From NCBI RefSeq assembly GCF_903166585.1, contig NZ_CAESCM010000002.1, positions 248,001 through 312,000 on the forward strand: 64,000 nucleotides of DNA, read 5' to 3'. How positions within the stretch are numbered: the stretch's first letter is position 1; each line of letters begins with the position of its first letter. The notes beneath the pieces are model-generated. The model did no database searches. It was not told where the DNA came from and was given only the letters and a program-made list of their open reading frames with translations. The position numbers were made by a program, and so were the translations under genes. This DNA is from Pedobacter ghigonis (GTDB taxonomy: Bacteria; Bacteroidota; Bacteroidia; Sphingobacteriales; Sphingobacteriaceae). Below, in pieces: positions 8,764 to 16,702 of the stretch.

Positions 8764-8962
8764 TTTTTTACCACAAAGCACACTGAGTTTTACACCGAGG
8801 GCGCGGAGCTGTTTATCGCCATCTTTTTTACACTATGGATCTGTAGCCACGGATTCACGGAAAACACGGAGAGAAGTGTCGAAGTGTTTTTTAATGTTAC
8901 TAGAAAGATTATAACTCTGTGTAGCTTTGTGCTTTTTCTTTGTGAGCTCTGTGGTAAAAAAA
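8764..8962. repeat. inverted-repeat (MITE-like) intergenic element, ACCACAAAG type
   Basis: The ends TTTTTTACCACAAAG (8764-8778) and CTCTGTGGTAAAAAA (8948-8962) are imperfect inverted copies. The inside is built from related words (CACTGAG, CACCGAGGGCGCGGAG, CCACGGATTCACGGAAAACACGGAG, ACTCTGTGTAGCTTTGTG). This is a widespread class of bacterial intergenic repeats. A short open frame at 8790-9011 arises from it and is not a gene. Confidence 0.65.
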
Positions 8963-8974
8963 CGCGGTTAAACG

Positions 8975-10162
8975 CTATATTTCCATGAAGCCCACTGTTC
9001 CGCCTACCCAATCAAAATCGGCATTATAGCGTACGCCAATCATTTTTCCTCTGCTTAAACGGGCCAGGTTTATACATAATTGCGGTTCGCCACCATCCGG
9101 CCATAAATACATCATCCTGATTTCAGCTTTTACACCTCCATCTGGTGCCTGCACCGCAGGCTCGTAACTTACTTTTCTTTGTAAAATCCAGTTTTCGGGG
9201 TCTTTAATGCTGGTAATATCTGCAGCGCTGACATCAATGATTACACCCATCCCAGCGAAAGAGAATAAGGGCTTAAGCACATAGTTTTCTAAGTCGGCTG
9301 GAATGGTTTCCACTTCGCTTAAAAAGCGTGTTTCGGGTACAAATTCGCTCTTTAAAAAGGGCATGGTATATTTACTTATCCGGTAAAACCAGTTGGGGTG
9401 TGTTACCCATTCAATATCCAGTTCTTCGCGCGGATCGAAACTTTTTTTAAAAATTTCGGTATCGTTAGCCACTTCATCAAATATCAATCGGTTATAAATC
9501 CTTTTGAGTTGAACCAGCCTACCGTTTTCTTCGTAAAACAATTGCTTGCCAACTTTTTTAATATCTGCTAAAGCCAAAATCTTAATGCCCAGCATCTTTT
9601 GGGTAACGAAAAAATCGATAGCCGTTTTTTGGTTGAGTGCATCAACATCCATCAGTGCTACTTCTTCGGGTAGATGCCGGCCAACAATTACTTCCTTCAG
9701 TAGAGCAATGTATCTTTCTTCGTTAAAACCATTTAAAAAATGATTTACGGTATCGTCTATCCCAAAACTGCTTTTAAAAGTTTTGGCCAAATGGTGCTGA
9801 AAGCCATATAAAGATGGAAAGCCCTGCATTTCGATTAGCATAGGCGTAAGTGCCCCGGCTTCGTTTTTACAGATGCCGAAATCGAAAGTTAAGAAGTGAG
9901 GCTGTTCATTTTCATTGGGTACCTGCCAGTCTGCTGGGATTGCTTTTTGGGTAAGTGCTTTAAAGTTGGGCTGCTTAATGAGGTTGATAATTTCTTCTCC
10001 GGCAGCAATCAATTTTTCCTTTAATGCCTGCGGAACAAAAATTGGGGTTTCTGCAACCCGGAAAGGAATTTCGGGATAACCTTCAGCAAGACGGGTTAAA
10101 AATGCCTGGTACTTTTCTGTAGTAAATTGTTGATTGTACTTTTGGCGTTGTGCAGGTATCAT
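8975..10162 (-). CDS. ATP-grasp-like ligase of the amidoligase cluster (gene 5)
   Basis: A 395-residue cytoplasmic protein that I read as an ATP-grasp carboxylate-amine ligase related to the glutathionylspermidine-synthase type. The FDFGICKNEAGAL and LIEMQGFPSLYGFQ segments (about 95-125) look like a substrate-binding pre-ATP-grasp region. LKPLFSFAGMGVIIDVS near 295-311 fits the nucleotide-binding lysine and glycine-rich loop, and AEIRMMYLW with INLARLSRGKMIGV near 355-385 fits the ATP and magnesium strands. It is the last gene of the minus-strand cluster, 192 bp after the amidotransferase gene, with repeats in the gap. The fold is an inference from motifs. The substrate is unknown. Confidence 0.7.
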   Translation of the reverse strand: MIPAQRQKYNQQFTTEKYQAFLTRLAEGYPEIPFRVAETPIFVPQALKEKLIAAGEEIINLIKQPNFKALTQKAIPADWQVPNENEQPHFLTFDFGICKNEAGALTPMLIEMQGFPSLYGFQHHLAKTFKSSFGIDDTVNHFLNGFNEERYIALLKEVIVGRHLPEEVALMDVDALNQKTAIDFFVTQKMLGIKILALADIKKVGKQLFYEENGRLVQLKRIYNRLIFDEVANDTEIFKKSFDPREELDIEWVTHPNWFYRISKYTMPFLKSEFVPETRFLSEVETIPADLENYVLKPLFSFAGMGVIIDVSAADITSIKDPENWILQRKVSYEPAVQAPDGGVKAEIRMMYLWPDGGEPQLCINLARLSRGKMIGVRYNADFDWVGGTVGFMEI

Positions 10163-10210
10163 AGGTTTTATTTGATTTTTGTTATCTAAAACTTAATTTC
10201 GATCCGATAG

Positions 10211-10347
10211 CTACCGGATGAAGCATCACGGCACGGAGAAAACGCTATGTTTTTTCCAAAAAGATTTCTCCGCTGCGGTCGAAATGACGATTACTGTAAA
10301 AAAGATTGCTTCATTCCAAATCTCTGCCCAGCGCTTCAGTTCGCAAC
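10211..10347. repeat. composite of two short intergenic repeats
   Basis: GATTTCTCCGCTGCGGTCG with the following AAATGACG (10263-10289) belongs to the GTCATTTCGA...GAGAAATC family common in Bacteroidota. The following AAAAAAGATTGCTTCATTCC through CAGTTCGCAA (10298-10347) is a degenerate reverse copy of the TTGCGAACTGAAG...GAAGCAATC element found at 58848, 59248 and 59343. Confidence 0.55.
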
Positions 10348-10354
10348 CACAAGA

Positions 10355-11182
10355 CTATACCTCCTGCAAATTCCCGATGGCTTTATGCAGAAAATTAGGC
10401 AAAATAACCTTTTGGGTTAATACTATCCTTGCCGGATCATCTAAACTATTTAGCATATCCAGGTATTTTTGTTCGCCATGCATATCTGCAATGGCTTTTT
10501 TTCTTTCATCCTGAAGCAGGTACATTTTCATGCCCACCGGATCGGCTTCCGGATGAAACTGGGTGCCGATAATTTCATCAGAAAAGCGGATCGACATCAT
10601 ACAGCGTTCCAAATCCACATGTTTACGCTCCTTTTCAATAGCTAAAAGTTTAGCACCCTTCTTCTCAAAAGCTTCAAAATCGGGTTCGATAACCTGCCAG
10701 TCGCGGCTATCTACAGAATAGAATGGATTGGTGATGCCTTCAAAAATTTCATCTTTTTCTCCTTCATCGGTTAGCGTAATCGGGAAAATGCCAAATGCGT
10801 TCGAACGCCTTTCGGTAACATTGCCTAACTGGTATTTCCGGCAGGCCAGCTGAAAGGAGTGACAGATTAAGAAAGCATATTTCTTTTTTTCTTCATTATT
10901 CTGGTTAAATGCCTCAATCTGATCGAGCAGGTTAAAGAAATCATTTTCCCATTTTTCGCCTTCACTTTCAACCGGGCTTCCCGGGCCACCGCTCGAAATA
11001 TAAGCATCGTAATCAATGCCAGGTATTTCGCCTTTTTGCCTTAAATCAAAAATATCAAAGGTTAAATCGATATTGTTTTCGTTTCTAAAACGGGATAAAA
11101 TTTCCTGAATTCCCCGCATACCCTGATTAGGTGCGCCGTTATTCATGTCAATAACAGCTACCTTTAAGCCTCTTTTATCCAT
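10355..11182 (-). CDS. class I glutamine amidotransferase-like protein (gene 4)
   Basis: A 275-residue protein with the class I GATase triad. The nucleophile Cys lies in FLICHSFQLA near residue 106 (usual form G-x-C-x-G-x-Q), and the His-x-Glu pair in GTQFHPEAD near residue 211. SSGGPGSPVE near 63 is the oxyanion strand found in these enzymes. Such domains release ammonia from glutamine or cleave gamma-glutamyl bonds. The gene begins 7 bp after the GCS2 ligase stop, so it is translated from the same message. It could feed ammonia to the neighbouring ATP-grasp enzymes or trim a gamma-glutamyl intermediate. It is not GuaA, CarA or PurQ: the partner domains are absent. Confidence 0.85.
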   Translation of the reverse strand: MDKRGLKVAVIDMNNGAPNQGMRGIQEILSRFRNENNIDLTFDIFDLRQKGEIPGIDYDAYISSGGPGSPVESEGEKWENDFFNLLDQIEAFNQNNEEKKKYAFLICHSFQLACRKYQLGNVTERRSNAFGIFPITLTDEGEKDEIFEGITNPFYSVDSRDWQVIEPDFEAFEKKGAKLLAIEKERKHVDLERCMMSIRFSDEIIGTQFHPEADPVGMKMYLLQDERKKAIADMHGEQKYLDMLNSLDDPARIVLTQKVILPNFLHKAIGNLQEV

Positions 11183-11189
11183 TGTAAAA

Positions 11190-12290
11190 TTACTTTGCGC
11201 CTATAAGTGTTTGAGTAGTAATGTAATCTACTACGGCTTCAAAGTTACCAGTTTGTTGGTAAACGGCCAACTGTCTGTCTGCACCGGTACCGTGCTCTAA
11301 TATTTTGTGTACATAATTGATGTCATCGCGGCAGCCTAAATCATCTACTACGTCATCCACAAAATCCAATAATTCCAGAATCAGGTTTCGGCAGTTTATT
11401 TCCATTTCTTTACCAAAATCGATCAGGTTGCCATCGATACCATAACGGGCAGCGCGCCATTTATTTTCGTTAATAAGGGCACGGGAGTAACTGATAAACT
11501 TCATGTTTTGCAGGCGTAATTTATAGAGCTTGGCACATAAAGCCTGAAATAGCGCTGTAAAAGCCATGGTTTCATCAATCAGCATGGGGCAATCGCAAAT
11601 GCGGAACTCAACAGTATCAAAGAAAGGATGCACGCGGATATCCCACCAGATTTTCTTGGCGTTATCCATGCAATTGGTTTTGATAAGGAGCTTTACGTAG
11701 TTATCGTAATCTTCGATGCTGTTAAAAATATCCGGAATTCCGGTACGCGGAAATTTATCGAAAATTTTTGTCCTGAATGATTTATAACCGGTATTACGCG
11801 ACTCCCAGAAAGGGGAGTTGGTAGATAATGCAAACACATGCGGCAGGAAATATCTTACCTGGTTGGCAATGTGGATAGCCAGCTCACGCGATTGAAAACC
11901 AACGTGTACGTGCAAGCCAAAAATTAAGTTTGAACGGGCGGCTTCCTGCAGTTCGTTAACAATTTCGTTGTAACGCGGGTGTTCGGTAATTAATTGTTTT
12001 TCCCAATGCGAAAATGGGTGTGTACCGGCGGCACCAATTCTTAAACCTTGCTCTCCGGCCAGCTGCGATACGGTATAGCGCAACTGGGAAATTTCTTTAC
12101 GGGCTTCAGTAGTGGTTCGGCAAATACCGGTACCCACTTCCACCACTGCCTGGTGCATTTCTGCTTTAACCTGGTCTTTGTGTATTTTTTGTGCGGCCTC
12201 TACAATTTTTTGTTCGTGAGAGGTAAGTTCTCTGGTAACGGGATCAATTACCATGTACTCTTCTTCTATGCCCAGCGTGAACTCATTCAT
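11190..12290 (-). CDS. carboxylate-amine ligase, GCS2/YbdK family (gene 3)
   Basis: A 366-residue GCS2-type ligase of the glutamine synthetase fold. It opens with FTLGIEEEYMVID (residues 4-16) and has GLHVHVGF near 125-132, DIRVHPFFDTVEFRICDCP near 217-235 and NKWRAARYG near 276. These are the metal and substrate motifs of YbdK-type enzymes, which make a gamma-glutamyl or similar amide with ATP. YbdK relatives have weak glutamate-cysteine ligase activity, and the real substrate here is unknown. It starts 26 bp after the stop of the second ATP-grasp gene and ends 7 bp before the amidotransferase. Confidence 0.88.
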   Translation of the reverse strand: MNEFTLGIEEEYMVIDPVTRELTSHEQKIVEAAQKIHKDQVKAEMHQAVVEVGTGICRTTTEARKEISQLRYTVSQLAGEQGLRIGAAGTHPFSHWEKQLITEHPRYNEIVNELQEAARSNLIFGLHVHVGFQSRELAIHIANQVRYFLPHVFALSTNSPFWESRNTGYKSFRTKIFDKFPRTGIPDIFNSIEDYDNYVKLLIKTNCMDNAKKIWWDIRVHPFFDTVEFRICDCPMLIDETMAFTALFQALCAKLYKLRLQNMKFISYSRALINENKWRAARYGIDGNLIDFGKEMEINCRNLILELLDFVDDVVDDLGCRDDINYVHKILEHGTGADRQLAVYQQTGNFEAVVDYITTQTLIGAK

Positions 12291-12316
12291 ATTAATGCGT
12301 ATTTATTTTATCCCAC

Positions 12317-13372
12317 TTATTTTTTTGGAGTTGTTTTTTTAGGTTTTGCCACTGCTTTTTCGGTTGTGGCTTTCTGAGCATGAGCCTTTTTAGGAGCTGC
12401 TTTCGGGGCAGATTTAGCAATTAAGGGATTCCCAGCAACAGAGGCCTTAATGTATTCGCCCCAGGTTAGATTGTCTTGTCCGTCTTTTTGTGCTTTGGCT
12501 CTTTCAATGGCATAATTTGCAGTAGTTTCTACAACCCAGTCGAAATTTTCCTGTCCAACACTTTTAACATCAGCATCAGGCGCAGGGTTACAGAAATCAA
12601 TCGCAATTGGCACACCATCGCGCACAGCAAATTCTACGGTATTAAAATCGTAGCCTAAGTATCTGCATAGTTTTAAGGTATATTCTTCTACGGTTTTAAG
12701 TAATTTCGGATCGGGCGATTTACCTTCGGTAGCGTATCGTAAATGATGCGGATTGCGTGGGTCGTATTGCATAATGCGTACATGCTTACCTCCAATGCAA
12801 TAACACCTGAAATATTCTTCAAAAATAATTTCTTCCTGCAACAACATGACCAGTTGTTTGGTACCGCTGTGTTTGTCAAAAAAATCTTCTTTATCATGTA
12901 ATTTATAAACATCACGCCAGCCACCACCGTCATAAGGTTTCATGTATGCCGGAAAACCGGTGTATTCAAAAATAGCATCCCAATCCAGTGGCATGGCCAG
13001 GTTAGAAAAAGATTCACTTGTAGTGCCATCAGGATGTTCTCTCGAAGGAATTAAAGCTGTTTTAGGCACAGGAACCCCAATCTGTTCGGCCAGTGCATTG
13101 TTAAAAAACTTTTCGTCGGCACTCCACCAGAAGGGGTTGTTAATTACGGCAGTTCCAGTTATGGCTGCATTTTTTAAAGATGCGCGGTAAAACGGTACAT
13201 CCTGAGATATTCTGTCGATGATTACAGAGTAACCCAGCGCAGCATTCTGAAATATTTTGTCGATTTTAACAGCTTCGGCTACAATGCCTTTTTCTGCTTT
13301 TTGATTAATCCTTTCGATTACGGCTTCAGGAAAAGAGCGTTCCTGTCCAAATAAAATCCCTATTTTTTTCAT
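12317..13372 (-). CDS. ATP-grasp ligase with a Lys/Ala/Pro-rich tail (gene 2)
   Basis: A 351-residue ATP-grasp enzyme of the D-Ala-D-Ala-ligase/RimK-like type. YMKPYDGGGWRDVYKL near 141-156 is the nucleotide-binding loop, LQEEIIFEEYFRCYCIGG follows, and IDFCNPAPDAD near 260 is the magnesium-binding strand. The last 40 or so residues are low-complexity and strongly basic (repeated AAPKK/KAVAKPKK-type words), like a histone H1 tail. That tail is not needed for catalysis in the family and may bind nucleic acid, polyphosphate or an acidic substrate. It is followed after 26 bp by the GCS2 gene. Ligase function is firm; substrate and tail function are open. Confidence 0.82.
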   Translation of the reverse strand: MKKIGILFGQERSFPEAVIERINQKAEKGIVAEAVKIDKIFQNAALGYSVIIDRISQDVPFYRASLKNAAITGTAVINNPFWWSADEKFFNNALAEQIGVPVPKTALIPSREHPDGTTSESFSNLAMPLDWDAIFEYTGFPAYMKPYDGGGWRDVYKLHDKEDFFDKHSGTKQLVMLLQEEIIFEEYFRCYCIGGKHVRIMQYDPRNPHHLRYATEGKSPDPKLLKTVEEYTLKLCRYLGYDFNTVEFAVRDGVPIAIDFCNPAPDADVKSVGQENFDWVVETTANYAIERAKAQKDGQDNLTWGEYIKASVAGNPLIAKSAPKAAPKKAHAQKATTEKAVAKPKKTTPKK

Positions 13373-13538
13373 TATGTGAAATTTTGTCTTTTAATGGTAA
13401 TGAAGCGATCGTGAGCGGTAAGGTTGTTTTTTATGCTTGTTTGCTCACGATGGTTTCATTGGTACATTTTTAGTTTTATGATATAACCCATTAAGGTTAA
13501 CTGATGAATCGGTTAATTGTTTAACTGCCAGTTGAAAA

Positions 13539-14246
13539 CTACAGTTGTGCGATGTAATTTGGAAACATTTCACGCCATATTGGCCAGTCGTGATCGGCAT
13601 TGGGTCGGATATCAAGCCAGTGGTCGATTCCTTTTTTGCTTAATATTGCCGACAGGCGTTCATTATCTGGTCTGCACATATCGCGATCAGTAGTGCCCAA
13701 TACAATTTTCATGTAGTGCAGTTCGGGATTACTGTTGTTTAACAGAAAATCGACCGGATTGTTAAAGTACACGTCATCATTGTAAAAACCATCTAACTGA
13801 CCGGTAATATCAAACGCACCGCTCATGCTAAACATGTGGCTAACCAGCCAGGGATGCCTGAAAGCAAAGTTTGCGGCATGGTAACCGCCAAAGCTACAGC
13901 CTGCAGTAATAATTTTGCTGTGCCCGGTTTCCTGCCTGGCCAGCGGTGCAACTTCTTCCAGCAAATACTTGTCGTACCAGATATGGTTTTTTACCCTATC
14001 GGCCGGGTGAATGCTTTTGTTGTACCAGCTCAGCTTGTCAACTCCATCGGGACAATAGATTTTGATTTTGCCTTCATTAATAAACCCTTCTACAGCATCT
14101 ATCAGTTTGAAATCTTTGTTTTCAAAGTATCGCCCCATGCTCGTGGGGAACAACAGGATGGGGATACCACTGTGACCAAAGATGAGCATGTCGATTTCGC
14201 CGCTGAGGTTAGGGCTGTACCATTTCTTATGTTCTTCTTTAACCAT
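13539..14246 (-). CDS. esterase family alpha/beta hydrolase (gene 1 of the amidoligase cluster)
   Basis: A 235-residue cytoplasmic alpha/beta hydrolase of the D-esterase type. The nucleophile elbow AGCSFGGYHAANF centres on Ser near residue 117, a DRDMC-containing loop near 190 could provide the acid, and NADHDWPIWREMFP near 216-229 provides the His. Relatives are annotated as esterases resembling enterochelin esterase or mycolyltransferase folds. It is the first gene of the minus-strand run, 166 bp before the ATP-grasp gene, and is divergent from a second esterase at 14420. A role in cleaving or transferring the product of the ligases is inferred from position only. Confidence 0.8.
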   Translation of the reverse strand: MVKEEHKKWYSPNLSGEIDMLIFGHSGIPILLFPTSMGRYFENKDFKLIDAVEGFINEGKIKIYCPDGVDKLSWYNKSIHPADRVKNHIWYDKYLLEEVAPLARQETGHSKIITAGCSFGGYHAANFAFRHPWLVSHMFSMSGAFDITGQLDGFYNDDVYFNNPVDFLLNNSNPELHYMKIVLGTTDRDMCRPDNERLSAILSKKGIDHWLDIRPNADHDWPIWREMFPNYIAQL

Positions 14247-14366
14247 AACAAAAAATTGAATGATTTAAGGTAGAAATTAAAATCTATAAAAAGAATACTT
14301 TAAACGGTAATTTAAAGGTGTAATGTAAAAATTAACCTTTGATAATTAATAGTTTATAGAGATTTG

Positions 14367-14374
14367 TACCTTTG
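14367..14374 (+). promoter_or_regulatory. TAnnTTTG -7 box for the plus-strand esterase
   Basis: TACCTTTG, preceded by TTTG at 14338-14341 as a possible -33 box, lies about 45 bp before the ATG at 14420. Confidence 0.55.
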
Positions 14375-14419
14375 CACCCTAATTCTGAGGCGGCAGCCAT
14401 GTGATAGGGATTTTTGATT

Positions 14420-15232
14420 ATGATGTACACAACAATTTTACCGTTAAAAATTAATACAAACAGTTATAAGATACAATCAGCTCATTTAAAGCACGAGGTA
14501 GAGATTGATATTTATACTCCCGAAGGTATTTTGGGGAATGAAAAAATAGAACTTCTGTTATTGAATGATGGACAGGATGTTGCCAAAATGAATTTTAACC
14601 AGATTTTGGAACATGCACACCATGGTAAAAGAAATCACAGGTTAATTGTTGTGGCCATTAAAGCATCGGAAGAACGTTTGCTTGAGTATGGTGTAGCTGG
14701 TGTTGCCGATTTTAAAGGTCGCGGAGCGAAAGCCAATTTGTACACCGATTTTATCATTAAAGAGCTTTTACCTTTTGCTAAAAAGAAAATTGCCATGCCA
14801 ATTACCGGAAAAATAGGTTTTGCAGGCTTTTCTTTAGGTGGTTTATCTGCTTTTGATATTGCCTGGAATAATCCATCAGCTTTTGATGTGGTGGGTGTTT
14901 TTTCGGGTGCATTTTGGTGGCGCAAAAAAGACCTTACCGATGGTTATACCGATGCCGACCGCATTATGCATGCCCGGATTGAAAGTACTGCCAGCAAACC
15001 TGAAATGAAATTCTGGTTAATGACCGGTACCGAAGATGAAAAGGCCGATCGCAATAAAAATATGATCATCGATTCGATTGATGATACCATTGATGTGGTT
15101 AAATTGCTCTTAAATAAAGGATATAAAAGACCGGATAATCTTTTTTACTACGAAAAAGTTGGTGGTAAACACGATGTTCCAACCTGGGAAAGTGTAATGC
15201 CTGCATTTTTAAGCTGGGCATTTGGCTATTAG
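14420..15232 (+). CDS. alpha/beta hydrolase-fold esterase, divergent partner of the amidoligase cluster
   Basis: A protein of about 270 residues of the Fes/IroE-like esterase superfamily. IELLLLNDGQDVAKM near 40-55 is the characteristic oxyanion strand, GFAGFSLGGLSAFDIAW carries the nucleophile Ser near 137, and GGKHDVPTWESVMPAFLSW near 250-268 contains the catalytic His. There is no signal peptide. Two adjacent ATGs at 14420 and 14423 follow a clean promoter; an ATG at 14399 is closed at once by stop codons. It is divergent from the first gene of the ligase cluster with a 173 bp shared upstream region, so joint control is plausible. Confidence 0.85.
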   Translation: MMYTTILPLKINTNSYKIQSAHLKHEVEIDIYTPEGILGNEKIELLLLNDGQDVAKMNFNQILEHAHHGKRNHRLIVVAIKASEERLLEYGVAGVADFKGRGAKANLYTDFIIKELLPFAKKKIAMPITGKIGFAGFSLGGLSAFDIAWNNPSAFDVVGVFSGAFWWRKKDLTDGYTDADRIMHARIESTASKPEMKFWLMTGTEDEKADRNKNMIIDSIDDTIDVVKLLLNKGYKRPDNLFYYEKVGGKHDVPTWESVMPAFLSWAFGY

Positions 15233-15253
15233 GTTTAAGCAGCTATCCCCTCA

Positions 15254-15694
15254 CTATTTTTTCTTAATTTTTGAAATCCGCTGACCTATAATTTTTGTAG
15301 GTTTTTCCATGTCTTTTATGGCCAGGGCTATTGCATCTTTAATCAGTTGTTTTACGGCTTCGTTTCTATATTCTGCAGGGTGTTTAACTGGGATATGCCT
15401 GATGAGGTTTCCGCTTCCGGCCAGCAATTGCTGCGGGTCTTTTAATAAAGCGCCTTTATTGAAACCGAGGTTTAAATGGTTGCTATAAATCGGGATCATA
15501 CAGAATGAATCGCTCAGTTTATCTGAAAGGGAGTATACCGTTGTAAGCGCATGGGTATGGTAAAGCAGTTCATTGGCTTCAGGATGGAGCTCCAGTATGA
15601 ATGTGCGTAAATCGCAAAAGAGGTCGATAAGCTCTTTCTCCTTAAAATTTAATAAATAGCCAAAATCAGGGTGTATAGGTTTAACTCCTGCCAT
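15254..15694 (-). CDS. DUF1801 domain-containing protein
   Basis: A 146-residue protein with the YdhG-like DUF1801 fold. Segments FILELHPEANELLYHTHAL, CMIPIYSNHLNLGFNKGALL and LIKDAIALAIKD match the family pattern: a helix pair, a strand with conserved aromatic residues, then a basic C-terminus (KIIGQRISKIKKK). Members have no proven biochemical role. It is convergent with the plus-strand esterase gene with a gap of 21 bp. Confidence 0.8.
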   Translation of the reverse strand: MAGVKPIHPDFGYLLNFKEKELIDLFCDLRTFILELHPEANELLYHTHALTTVYSLSDKLSDSFCMIPIYSNHLNLGFNKGALLKDPQQLLAGSGNLIRHIPVKHPAEYRNEAVKQLIKDAIALAIKDMEKPTKIIGQRISKIKKK

Positions 15695-15878
15695 TTTACT
15701 TAGTTTTGATTACTCGGGTGTTTAAAAGTAACGAATTTTTGCAACACCTCAGCAGTTCATCTGTGGCTTTAAATTTTACCTAAAGAATTAAGCAAAAACA
15801 TAAATCTCCAATCCCGGAAGGCATAAAAAAGTATGTAAAGCAAGCTGTGAAAGCATTGTACGCCTGCTTGCAGTTAAA

Positions 15879-16556
15879 TTACCTGTATTTGATGAAAATC
15901 CCGGTATCAAAAATTGTCCACAGACAGCTTTTTTGCCCACAAGCCTTTAGTGCGGCGTTTGTCCAGGTGTTGCAGGTTTTAAAAATGCTGTAACTACCTT
16001 TTGCTTCGTAAAAGGCATCGCCAATATCGTAATGTACGGGTGTTTTGATAGGAATTAAATGTCCGGCCTTATCTTTTTCGAAGCTGTTCAGCACATAATC
16101 AATCAGGCGTTTATATTGTTCACGGCTGATCATGATTTTTTTACAGTCGTTATCTTCGCTTATATTTTGATAATAAGTGGTGTGCATAGCCGATGTACTT
16201 AATCCGGAAATCGCCCTGATTGCCGTGCCCAGTTTAAGATCTTCAAAACCAGGTGTTTCGATATAGAACTTTTTATCGCCCCAGCCCACTGCCACGTATT
16301 GATAGCTGCTATCTGCCTCTAAAGTATTTTGATAGCTGATTTCTTTCGTCCAGTTTATTTGATCGCTAATCGCCGGCATCACAATATCGGTATGTACACC
16401 GTTGGTCATGATGTAGATGGCAACCTCGGATTTATTTACTGGTTTAGCGTTTATGGTAATGCGCGATAAACAAAAGGCAAGCAGGAAATAAAATCCGATC
16501 AAGCCAATCAGAAACAGACTAAAGCGTGCGGCATATTTAAGAAACCTTCTATTCAT
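15879..16556 (-). CDS. DUF2459 (TIGR02117) membrane-anchored protein
   Basis: A 225-residue protein with one N-terminal TM helix (LFLIGLIGFYFLLAFCL) that leaves the rest outside the cytoplasm. The family core is visible: TNGVHTDIVMP near 51-61, VAVGWGDKKFYIETP near 88-102, AMHTTYY and KTCNTWTNAALKACG near 193-207. The conserved Cys and His in a papain/NlpC-like order (C..W.N..L) suggest a cysteine-hydrolase fold, but I know of no demonstrated activity. The 184 bp on its 3' side hold no gene. Confidence 0.85.
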   Translation of the reverse strand: MNRRFLKYAARFSLFLIGLIGFYFLLAFCLSRITINAKPVNKSEVAIYIMTNGVHTDIVMPAISDQINWTKEISYQNTLEADSSYQYVAVGWGDKKFYIETPGFEDLKLGTAIRAISGLSTSAMHTTYYQNISEDNDCKKIMISREQYKRLIDYVLNSFEKDKAGHLIPIKTPVHYDIGDAFYEAKGSYSIFKTCNTWTNAALKACGQKSCLWTIFDTGIFIKYR

Positions 16557-16702
16557 TTAATTAATTCGAAATTTATCCTTAATACAAATTTAAGCTTTCG
16601 GGTAACCCAAATGGCAAGGTTAAACAGGGATATCAATTTTATTGATGTGTTTATCGAAGATCGTGATTTTTTATGCAGATGCCGTATCGCTACCTTCACT
16701 TT

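Noticed and set aside
8790..9011. Minus-strand open frame of 73 codons
   Set aside because: It lies almost wholly in the ACCACAAAG-type inverted repeat and overlaps the ATP-grasp gene end in another frame; the composition is that of the repeat, not of a protein.
10355..11182. GATase read as GuaA, PurQ or CarA
   Set aside because: No synthase partner domains or genes are present and the neighbours are ligases of another type.
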